From Anaerolineales bacterium UBA3071 (GTDB lineage Bacteria > Chloroflexota > Anaerolineae > UBA3071), in NCBI GenBank assembly GCA_002366755.1, contig DFBV01000038.1, forward strand, positions 1-7,737: a DNA stretch of 7,737 nucleotides, written 5' to 3'. The translations under genes were made by a program, and so were the position numbers. Positions 1 through 7,000 of the stretch are shown in pieces. The notes beneath the pieces are model-generated. The model was not told the origin of the DNA. It made no database searches and was given only the letters and a program-made list of their open reading frames with translations. The stretch's first letter is position 1; each line of letters starts with the position of its first letter.

Positions 1-1
1 G

Positions 2-2170
2 AACTACCTGCTCATCGTGGGCGACGACGACATGATCCCCCGCTACCGTCACTACGACCCAACCGGTGATGAAGAACTCTACAGGGACGTGGAGAATGAT
101 CACCCGGTGCTCAACCAGTTGGTCAACAATAACTACTTCTTCACCGATGGCTTCTACGCAGCTCAGTCCCTCTCGGGTGGGAAGACGGATTGGCAGCGGG
201 GCGAGACCAGGCTGGCCACGGGACGAATTGTGGGTGCATCTGCCCAGGACATGCAGCGCTTGCTCCGTAATTCCAGTGAAGGCCCCGATGTGAGCAGTGG
301 TAACGCGGTGGTTCTCAGCCGCGCCGAGAACGGTCACATTCGCGACGTCATGTTGCCTGGCGCAGACAACGACCTGGTCAACGCTCTGCGCGATCGCCGC
401 GGCTTCAATATCCTCAACGATGCCGAGATCCCTGTAACCACTGAGACGGATGACTTCGACCTGGACGATGCCTGGGATACCATGGCCCATGGGTTTGCTG
501 CCTTTCAGTTCCTGGATCACGGCTCGAATATGTACATCTGTTTGTCAGGCCCGGACATCGTCGCCGACGAAGTGGACGATGGAGAGGCGGACTGCGGGAA
601 CTGCATCCGCCACAGCCAGCCCTTCTTCCACATCCATGCTTGCCGCGTCGGCTTGAGCCTGGCCCCTTCGTGGGACGAGGGCTTCGTCTACTCGCTGATA
701 CATCACGGGGCTTCCGGGGTCATCGCCTCGGGCGGCCTGGCGTATAGCGACTGGGGCCCGAACTCGGTCGCCTATGGCGAGCAGTTGGCCAACGACTTTT
801 GGCTGGAGGCTATCCCCGGCAGCGGCGAGAGCCAGCCGCTGGGCGTGGCTCTCCGCAAGGCCAAAGCTGACTTCGATGCTATCTATGGCTGGAGCACTGC
901 GGAAAGAAAGACGGTCATGGAATACACCTTCTTTGGCCTGCCCTGGATGCGCATCCCAGGCCAGGGCGACGTTGTTCAGAGCCTGGATGTGCAGGAACAG
1001 GCGGCAGGCGAACTGCCCTTGGCGGCGCCGCAGGCCATCGCTCTGGATACCTACCAGCGCACAGCCACCATTGATGGTTCGAACTACAGCATCAGCACCA
1101 CCGTGGAGGGGTTCCACCTGGTGGAGGTCGAGGGCATGGTGCTGAGCAAGGGTGACGACGGGCCGGTGCTGCCCGCGGCTGAGCTCCAGTTCGCCTTGCC
1201 CCCGACGGCCACGGTCACCGGAGTGACGGTGACACCGCATGGCGAAACCGACCTGGGCACTCTGAACATCCCCATGTTCCAGCCCTGCATCGAGTATGAG
1301 GGCGCGGGACCGTGCGGCTACGTCGAAACCCCTGACTCCATGGGCGTCTACCCCAGCCAGCTCTACAACGTGGACCTCAGCCCGCACGACAGTTGCCAAC
1401 TGGCCCGCGTGACGCTGGTGCCGGTGGTGTACGATGCCGTGAGCGACCAGGCCACCCTCTATCAATCGCTGGAGGTCACCATCACCTACGAAACAGCGAT
1501 GCCGCTGGCCATCACCGACTTCGCTCCGCTCTCCTCCTGGGTGGCTCCCGGTCAGCCGATCAGCACTACCTTCCGCGTCGCCAACGTCGGCGCGGTGACG
1601 GAGACGGTGCGCGCAGCGCTCACCTTTTCGGACCTCTACGGCCAGAGCGCGGGCACCAAGCTCAGCACACCCTTCGCCGTGCCCGCGGGAGGAGAGCGCA
1701 CGCTCCCCTTCGCCTGGACCGATCCGCTGGACGAGGGACGGTACAGCGTCGCCCTGACCATCTGGCAGAGCGGGGAGTCGCTGGCCCAGGCCATGTCCAG
1801 CGTCGCTGTGGTCGGTGGCAGCATCACGGAACTGGCGGCGCCGGAGACCGTCGCTCTTGGCGAGGATGTGCCCATCGCTGTCACCTTCGCCAACTTCCGC
1901 TCTGCACCCGTCTCGGCCGAGGTGAGCCTGACCATCTACGATGGCGACCTGTGGCCCATCGCCGAGCTGGGGCCGCAGACCGTTGCCGTCGGCGCAGGTG
2001 GCGAGGGCACGGCGGACTTCATCTGGTCTACTGCCGGCCAGGCCGGTGACACCTACACTGTGGAAGCGGTGGTGACGGTGGCCGACAGCCAGTACGGGCC
2101 CGAAGCGCGCAGCGTCCGTGTGGGAGCGGCGGGGCGACCTCTCTACCTGCCGCTGATAGTGAAAGGGTAG
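2..2170 (+). CDS. Gingipain-like (C25-type, clan CD) cysteine peptidase, 5' end missing
   Basis: The reading frame is open to the left edge. The first possible start (GTG at 17) lies inside a conserved strand, NYLLIVGDDDMIP, so the true start and signal peptide are upstream. Residues are numbered from that GTG. Visible are an ATGRIVG strand (67-73), a catalytic-type His in FLDHGS (H168) and a Cys in HIHACRVG (C209). Each follows a hydrophobic strand, as in clan CD peptidases. MEYTFFGLPWMRI (301-313) matches the usual end of the C25 catalytic domain. Residues about 360-491 resemble a C25 propeptide. Two CARDB/Ig-like domains follow (about 497-598 and 600-702), then the tail LYLPLIVKG. The family cleaves proteins outside the cell; substrate preference cannot be read here. 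An acidic, CxxC-containing loop (C193, C196) lies between His and Cys. Confidence is high for the peptidase fold and moderate for activity. Confidence 0.82.
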   Translation, partial: NYLLIVGDDDMIPRYRHYDPTGDEELYRDVENDHPVLNQLVNNNYFFTDGFYAAQSLSGGKTDWQRGETRLATGRIVGASAQDMQRLLRNSSEGPDVSSGNAVVLSRAENGHIRDVMLPGADNDLVNALRDRRGFNILNDAEIPVTTETDDFDLDDAWDTMAHGFAAFQFLDHGSNMYICLSGPDIVADEVDDGEADCGNCIRHSQPFFHIHACRVGLSLAPSWDEGFVYSLIHHGASGVIASGGLAYSDWGPNSVAYGEQLANDFWLEAIPGSGESQPLGVALRKAKADFDAIYGWSTAERKTVMEYTFFGLPWMRIPGQGDVVQSLDVQEQAAGELPLAAPQAIALDTYQRTATIDGSNYSISTTVEGFHLVEVEGMVLSKGDDGPVLPAAELQFALPPTATVTGVTVTPHGETDLGTLNIPMFQPCIEYEGAGPCGYVETPDSMGVYPSQLYNVDLSPHDSCQLARVTLVPVVYDAVSDQATLYQSLEVTITYETAMPLAITDFAPLSSWVAPGQPISTTFRVANVGAVTETVRAALTFSDLYGQSAGTKLSTPFAVPAGGERTLPFAWTDPLDEGRYSVALTIWQSGESLAQAMSSVAVVGGSITELAAPETVALGEDVPIAVTFANFRSAPVSAEVSLTIYDGDLWPIAELGPQTVAVGAGGEGTADFIWSTAGQAGDTYTVEAVVTVADSQYGPEARSVRVGAAGRPLYLPLIVKG
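1094..1489 (+). other. C25-propeptide-like domain, C-terminal to the catalytic domain
   Basis: This encodes residues about 360-491 of the peptidase, counted from position 17. It has the layout I associate with C25 propeptides: a 'GPVLPAAELQFALPP' type strand pair, 'ATVTGVTVTP', a 'NIPMFQP' stretch, a Tyr-Pro loop (VYPSQLY), then 'ARVTLVPVVYDAVSDQATLY' and 'SLEVTITYE'. In gingipains this domain precedes the catalytic domain; here it follows it. The match is by eye from family knowledge, not from a profile search. It could instead be a related beta-sandwich spacer. Confidence 0.5.
2141..2170 (+). other. C-terminal YLPL tail of the peptidase gene
   Basis: The last nine residues are LYLPLIVKG, then TAG. 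The 1064-residue protein further downstream ends IYLPLTVKG, and the 491-residue protein has LYLPLML internally. The tail is short, beta-prone and ends in Lys-Gly. It lacks the transmembrane helix plus basic tail of sortase or PEP-CTERM type signals. Such endings recur in exported Chloroflexota proteins as I recall; a role in anchoring or sorting is inference. Confidence 0.6.
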
Positions 2171-2173
2171 CCT

Positions 2174-2230
2174 GCGTGATGCGTGCCCCGTGATGCGTGA
2201 GGCGGGATCGTCACGTCTCACGCATCACGG
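2174..2230. repeat. CGTGNN heptad array with inverted half, 14-bp stem-loop
   Basis: Four 7-base units run in direct order: gcgtgat, gcgtgcc, ccgtgat and gcgtgag (2174-2201). After an 8-base spacer come three units in inverted order: gtcacgt, ctcacgc and atcacgg (2210-2230). Bases 2188-2201 pair perfectly with 2217-2230, leaving a 15-base loop. The array begins three bases after the peptidase stop codon. No T-tract follows the stem, so it is not a canonical intrinsic terminator, although it could still shape the 3' end of the mRNA. Confidence 0.75.
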
Positions 2231-2259
2231 AATCAAGTTCTTAGCAAGGATAAAATGCG

Positions 2260-3735
2260 ATGAGAGACAGACGAGCACTGATCCTGATACCCGTAGTGGC
2301 GGCCCTTGTTCTGCTGGTCTTGCTCCTGATAGCCGCCAACGCGGCAGCCAGCCCGTCTCAGCAGGAACCGGCTTTGCTCGACCTCCGTCCTGCAGTCGAG
2401 AGAGGCCTCCGTGCCAACGCCAACTACTGGGACAGCGGCTGGCTGGACATCAACCCGGGTCAGCCGATGACGCTCACCCACAACCTGGGTGGAGACCCGG
2501 CTGGGTACGCCGTGGACCTGTGGTGCCAGGACACCAGGCCGGGCGGCCTGGGCGTTCACCGTCGGGCCTACGGGGGCATGGAAGTCGGCGGTCAGTTCCA
2601 TGGGGTGGCCTGGCAGAACCTGACCGATACGATGATCACCGTCTTTCGGTACCGGAACGACGTCTTTGCCGCCCAGATACGCGTCCGCATCTGGATACCC
2701 GACCCGCCCGAGTACGACAGCGACTGGGTGGACACCACCCTCGGCCAGGTGGTGACGCTCACCCATGACGTCGGCGGAAACCCCGACGATTACGTGGTTG
2801 GCATGAAGTTCAGCGGCACCGTGGGGATCAACCATCGCGCCTGCGGTGGCCTCGCCGTTCTCAACGACATGTTCGGAGCCCACTTCCAGAACGTCACCGA
2901 TTCAACGGTCAGCGTTTTTCGCTTCCCGCTTGATCTCTTTGCGCAACAGGTCCGCGTCTACATCTCGCTTCCCGACGACCCGCCCGACTACGACAGCGGC
3001 TGGGTGGACATTAACGCTGGCACCAGGGTGACGCTGACCCACGGCCTGAGAGGAAACCCGAACACCTACGTTGTCCATACCTCGATCAGGGACACGACGC
3101 CCGGTGGCCTGGGGCTCAACTCCCGCTTTGCGGGAGGTTTTGAGGTCCTCAACAAGTTCTACGGAGCGAACTGGGATAATCTGACCAACACCACCATCAC
3201 CCTCTACCGTCAACCGCACGACCGCACTGCTGACCAGATGCGCATCCGCATCTGGCTGCCTGTGCGCAAGCTCTACCTGCCCCTCATGCTCAATAACTAC
3301 CCGGCGGCCGCCGAGACGGAGCTGGCCTACGACGACGGGACGCTGGACACGACCGCCTCCTACGAGATCGGCAAGGGGTTCGCCACCCGCTTCACCCCGC
3401 CTTCCGGCTCGTTCAGGGTTGTGCGGGCTCGGTTGTTCCTGCAGGACCCCCGCCCGGTGCAGGTGCACGTCTGGGACGCCACCCACAACGACCTGATCAC
3501 CCCCTTCACCGCCAACACAACCCAAGAGGGGTGGAACGACGTGGACCTGTCGTCTTACAACATCATCGTCAGCGGCGACTTCCACCTGGGCTTCTTGCAT
3601 CTGGAAGACTGGCGCCCCACCCTGGGAGTGGACACCAACTCCCCGGCCGATGGGCGCAGCTACGAAGTGGACGGCGCCTACTGGGAGCAGCGGCCCAGCG
3701 ACTACATGATCCGCGCCGTGGTGGTCGAGCAGTGA
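2260..3735 (+). CDS. Exported protein with three YDSGW (H-type-lectin-like) repeats and a C-terminal beta domain
   Basis: The start at 2260 has an AAGGA ribosome site nine bases upstream and is followed at once by a signal sequence: basic MRDRR, a hydrophobic core to about residue 27, then an Ala-rich cleavage region. Three tandem domains of about 90 residues follow (56-147, 152-238, 244-334). Each opens with Y(W)DSGW/YDSDW, then a TLTH strand, a G(D/N)P turn, a GG motif, an N(L/V)T strand and a final R(V/I)(R/Y)I(W/S) strand. The GW start and strand order recall H-type lectin domains, so carbohydrate binding is possible but unproven. LYLPLML sits at 338-344. After it comes a separate domain (about 353-491) opening with ELAYDDGT and containing GWNDVDLSSYNI and VSGDFHLGF, a beta-sandwich type I recall appended to exported bacterial proteins. 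No catalytic motif is seen. It may be co-transcribed with the peptidase, 89 bases upstream. Confidence 0.85.
   Translation: MRDRRALILIPVVAALVLLVLLLIAANAAASPSQQEPALLDLRPAVERGLRANANYWDSGWLDINPGQPMTLTHNLGGDPAGYAVDLWCQDTRPGGLGVHRRAYGGMEVGGQFHGVAWQNLTDTMITVFRYRNDVFAAQIRVRIWIPDPPEYDSDWVDTTLGQVVTLTHDVGGNPDDYVVGMKFSGTVGINHRACGGLAVLNDMFGAHFQNVTDSTVSVFRFPLDLFAQQVRVYISLPDDPPDYDSGWVDINAGTRVTLTHGLRGNPNTYVVHTSIRDTTPGGLGLNSRFAGGFEVLNKFYGANWDNLTNTTITLYRQPHDRTADQMRIRIWLPVRKLYLPLMLNNYPAAAETELAYDDGTLDTTASYEIGKGFATRFTPPSGSFRVVRARLFLQDPRPVQVHVWDATHNDLITPFTANTTQEGWNDVDLSSYNIIVSGDFHLGFLHLEDWRPTLGVDTNSPADGRSYEVDGAYWEQRPSDYMIRAVVVEQ
2425..3261 (+). repeat. Three tandem ~90-residue YDSGW domains
   Basis: This is a protein-level internal repeat. 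Units are at 2425-2700, 2713-2973 and 2989-3261, separated by short Pro/Asp-rich linkers (PDPPEYD, PDDPPDYD). Shared landmarks are YDSGW, TLTH, GNP or GDP, GG, and NLT/NVT followed by an alternating beta strand, and A(A/D)Q(I/M/V)R near the end. The second unit is slightly shorter and lacks the PGGLG segment of units one and three. Confidence 0.85.
3271..3291 (+). other. Internal LYLPLML motif
   Basis: Residues 338-344 of the three-repeat protein match the tail that ends the genes on either side, but here about 147 residues follow it. It directly follows the third YDSGW domain and is followed by NNYPAAAETELAYDD, which reads as a linker into the next domain. Confidence 0.65.
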
Positions 3736-3819
3736 CGCCTTTCGTCCCTATGGAGCAAGTGCCGAATCCATCCGGCTAGTGGTGCTTTTCAGAAGTTCCT
3801 GGGGTAATTCTTGCTCCAA

Positions 3820-3881
3820 GGCCCGTCTCGGGCCGCCTTTCGTACGCCAGAGTCCGCAACGGACGCGCCCGAGACGGGCGC
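3820..3881. repeat. Palindromic cluster: three triloop hairpins within a larger inverted repeat
   Basis: Hairpin A is ggcccg-TCT-cgggcc (3820-3834), B is gtccg-CAA-cggac (3852-3864) and C is gcgcccg-AGA-cgggcgc (3865-3881). A and C are inverted copies of each other over 13 bases, so the region can fold either as three separate hairpins or as one long stem with B in its loop. Hairpin A is followed by gcctttcg, only a weak T-run, so it is at best a poor terminator for the upstream gene. The layout resembles REP-type repeats. Confidence 0.75.
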
Positions 3882-3942
3882 TGAAGCTCTGTCTGCAACT
3901 GGCCGAGGCTTTACCCCAAACAACCCAAGTTCTGCAAGGAAT

Positions 3943-3955
3943 AACCATCTTGGTT
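3943..3955. repeat. Small hairpin aacca-TCT-tggtt
   Basis: A 5-bp stem (3943-3947 with 3951-3955) closes a TCT loop, the same loop as in hairpin 3820-3834. Alone it would be unremarkable. It is listed because it is one of six triloop palindromes in about 200 bases. Confidence 0.45.
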
Positions 3956-3967
3956 GGCGCAAGGAAG

Positions 3968-4014
3968 GCGGGGCTAGAAGCCCCGCGCTAAGAGGGCCAA
4001 GCCCCTTCGGGGCT
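3968..4014. repeat. Pair of GGGGCT/AGCCCC hairpins
   Basis: The first is gcggggct-AGA-agccccgc (8-bp stem, 3968-3986). The second is agcccc-TTC-ggggct (6-bp stem, 4000-4014). The ggggct arm of the first can also pair with the agcccc arm of the second, and likewise for the remaining arms, so two mutually exclusive folds exist. Both lie 75-120 bases upstream of the ATG at 4089. They could be interspersed palindromes or leader structures; the sequence alone does not decide. Confidence 0.7.
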
Positions 4015-4088
4015 AACGAGAGCCGTCTGACAAGCTGACGATACAGTAGGCAGATCGAAATATCCAGTGCGAGAGTCGGGAGGGGAAA

Positions 4089-7000
4089 ATGAACAGAAGA
4101 GTAGCATCCGGTTTCATCGCCGCTCTGGTGATGCTTTTGGCCGGTGGGGTTGCCCTGGTCGCCGCCCAGGGCGGAGGGCGCGGCGGCGACGTTCTTCTGT
4201 CCACCTTTGAGTATGACGATCATGAGGCTGCCGTGGCCTACAACAGCCACGCCCAGGAGTTCTTGGTCGTCTGGAGCCACGAGGGGAACATCTACGGCCA
4301 GCGCTACGACTGGCAGGGCCTGCCCCAGGGGGAGAACTTCCCCATTAGCATCACCTGCTACGGCAAGTACTGGCCTGCTGCCGCCTATTCTCTCAGCGCC
4401 GACTCCTACCTGGTGGTGTGGGAGGACTACCGCAACGGCAACGACTACGACATCTACGGCCAACTGGTGGATGCCGACGGCACGCTGTTGGACAACCCCA
4501 GCACGCCGGAGATCGAGACCGACCCTGAGGTGAACTTCGCCGTCTACACCGGCCCCGGCAACCAGGAGCACCCGGACCTGGACTTCGACGGCAGCAATTA
4601 CCTGGTCGTCTGGCAAGGCCCCCAGTTCGATGACTCCGTGGACGTCTGCGGGCGTTTCGTGCGGGACAATGGGACGGTGGAACCGGTGTTCCCTATCGCC
4701 CACGAGGATGGCGTGCTCCGCCAGAGGCCAGCCGTGGCCTACAACGCCACCGCCAACGAGTATCTGGTCGTCTTCCAATACGACGAGGACGATCCAGCCG
4801 AGATCCACGGCCGGCGGGTACAGGCGTTCGGTGCCCCAGTCGGGGCCGAGTACACCATCGCAGACCAGGCCCAGTCCGGCGACCCAGACGTGGCTGCTGC
4901 CGCCTGGGGAGCCTACGTCGTCGTCTGGCCCGACCGCCGCGTGCCCGGCGAGTCCAACATCTACGGGCGGGTCGTGCTGGCCGGGGCCGACAATTCCTTC
5001 GACGGCGACGACTTCCCCATCTGCACTGCCAACGCCAACCAATTCTACCCAGCCATCGCTCGCTCCCCCTCCACCGGCCAGTTCCTGGTGGTGTGGGATG
5101 ACGGCCGGGAGACGAGCGTCAGCGGGTGGAATGTGTACGCGCAGCGGCTCCTGGCCGACGCCAACCTGGCCGGCAGCAACTTTGCCATCAGCACAGCCGA
5201 CGGCGACCAGAGGAGGCCGGCCATCGCCGCCAGCCAGGGCCCTGATCTCTACTTCATTGCCTGGGAGGACACGCGGGGCGGCTACGACATCTACGGCCAA
5301 CGGGTGGCCTGGACGGGGTCGTTGGTGTGGTACCAGTTCGCCATCTCCGCCCAACCCGGTGCACAGGAGGCCCCGGCCATCACCTACAACGGTGCCACCG
5401 GTGAGTACGTGGCCGTCTGGCAGGATGGGTCGGGGGCCATCTACGGCCGACGTCTCTCGGCCGCAGGGCAGCCACTGACGGAGCCTTGGGTCATCGCCAA
5501 CGATGAGCACGTCAACCTGCGTCCCGATGTGGGCTGCAAGAGCAATGGCAACTGTCTGGTGTTCTGGAGAGATGACGAGGCCAATATGCTTGGCGTCCAC
5601 AACATGCTGCCGACCGGCGCAGCCTACACCGGGGGGCTGCTGGTGGGTACCGAGGGCGGCGACAATCCCCGTCTGGCCTACGACGAGCTGAACGACCTCT
5701 TCCTGCTGGTGTGGGAGAGCGAGGGGAAGATTTACGCGGCTCCCACCGAACAGGGCAAGCCCACGGCGCAGCCGATCGCCGTCTGGCCCGGCAACCCTCA
5801 AAGCCGGCCGGATGTGGCCTTCGACGCGCTCCGCCAGGCGTTCGTGGTCGTCTGGGAAGAGGAGTGGCCGACCAACACCCGCATCTACGGGAGTCTGGTG
5901 GTCGTCGAGGGCGGCGTCTTTCCGATTCCCTCGTTCCCGATCGCCGGTGATGCAGACACTATCTCCCGCCACCGCCCGGCCGTTGCCTACAACGCCGATG
6001 CAGGCGAGTACCTGGTGGTCTACGAGTACCTCGTGGGCACCAAGGAGGCGGACATCCACGGCCAACGGATGGTTCCTAGCGTGAAGGTTGGTGATGAGAT
6101 CGTCATCCGGGCTCAGCCCGCCGGTGCGGATCAGTCTGCGCCAGACGTTGTCTACGTGCCCGCAGCCACCCGTTACTCCGTCATCTGGTCCGAGTACCAG
6201 GACGGCACCAGCAGCTACGATCTCTACGGGCGGTGGCTACAGGCCGACGGCAGCCTGGCCACCGGCGCTCTCCCCTTCTTCCGCTACCCAGGCGGCCAGC
6301 AGTACCCCAGGTTGGCCTACGACCCCGACCACGTACAGGGCATGGTGGTCTGGTGGGATACCCGCCGCAACAAAGCTGGAGACGTCTACGCCCGCCTGGG
6401 CGCGCTGGACCTGGAACCACCTACCGCCCGCTTCACCCGCGACCCCAGCGTCGGCTGGCCCGGCACCACCTTCACCTTCAACGGTTGGCGCAGCTCCGAC
6501 AACCTCACCCCTCGCGGCGCGCTGGCGGTGCGCTGGGATTGGACCAGCGACGGTTCCTGGGATACCAACTGGAGTCTCGGTAAGTGCATCACCAAGACTA
6601 TCAACTTGCCAGGGGTCTACACCGTCACCCTAGAGGTACGAGACCTGACGTGGTATACCGACACCGTCTCCCATGCCATCACCGTGCGGTCCGCCAGCGG
6701 CAACACGCCGCCCACCGCCACCCTGACCGTCACTCCCCTGTCCGGTACGGCCGGTACCGTCTTCACCTTGGACGCCTCAGGGTCCTCCGACGCCGAGACC
6801 CCGGGCAGCCTCCAGGTGCGTTGGGACTGGGAGGACGACGGAGAGTGGGACACTGACTTCAGCGCCCCGCCAGGGGCTACCCACGCTTACACGATGGCCG
6901 GTGATCACACCGTCCGTGCCGAGGTGCGGGACGCTGAGGGGTTGACCGACGCCACCGCCCGCAGCTTTCTGGTCCAGCCCGGTGCAGTCGTCAGGCTAGA

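Larger units (their letters stand above)
3736..4088. other. Non-coding region rich in small palindromes
   Basis: This is 353 bases without a credible gene between the three-repeat protein and the propeller protein. It contains a 9-bp inverted pair (3751-3759 with 3810-3818), a ggggtaa/ttacccc pair (3801-3807 with 3911-3917) and a 13-bp inverted pair (3821-3833 with 3867-3879). It also holds six small hairpins with three-base loops and a direct repeat gcaagga (3934-3940 and 3959-3965). Bases 4021-4077 hold the untranslated leader of the next gene. I found no well-spaced sigma-70 promoter. The purine-rich ribosome site gggagggg (4078-4085) precedes the ATG at 4089. Confidence 0.7.

Noticed and set aside
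17..19. GTG at 17 as the real start of the peptidase gene
   Set aside because: It falls within a conserved hydrophobic strand (NYLLIVGDDD) that continues upstream to the window edge. There is no signal peptide or ribosome site there.
545..2221. Long open frame on the minus strand (558 codons)
   Set aside because: It is antisense to the peptidase gene, whose plus-strand product has recognisable C25 motifs. The minus-strand translation is rich in His, Arg and Gly with no recognisable motif, as expected for a shadow frame in GC-rich DNA.
2174..2230. CRISPR-like array
   Set aside because: Units are only seven bases long with no variable spacers between them, part of the array is inverted, and no cas gene is present.
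3820..3841. Intrinsic terminator after the three-repeat gene
   Set aside because: The stem is GC-rich but short and is followed by gcctttcg, not a run of T. Better described as one of the palindromic repeats.
4027..4063. Possible promoter (ctgaca or ctgacg with gatacagt or aaatat) before the propeller gene
   Set aside because: Spacing between the -35-like and -10-like hexamers is wrong, or the -10 match is poor. Nothing better than chance.
4630..5478. Plus-strand open frame in another phase (282 codons)
   Set aside because: It lies inside the propeller gene, is rich in Pro, Ser and Thr, and has no ribosome site; it is a frame-shifted shadow.
3789..6065. Very long open frame on the minus strand (758 codons)
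   Set aside because: It is antisense to the propeller repeats and the palindromic spacer. Its apparent periodicity mirrors the plus-strand repeats, and it has no convincing start signal.
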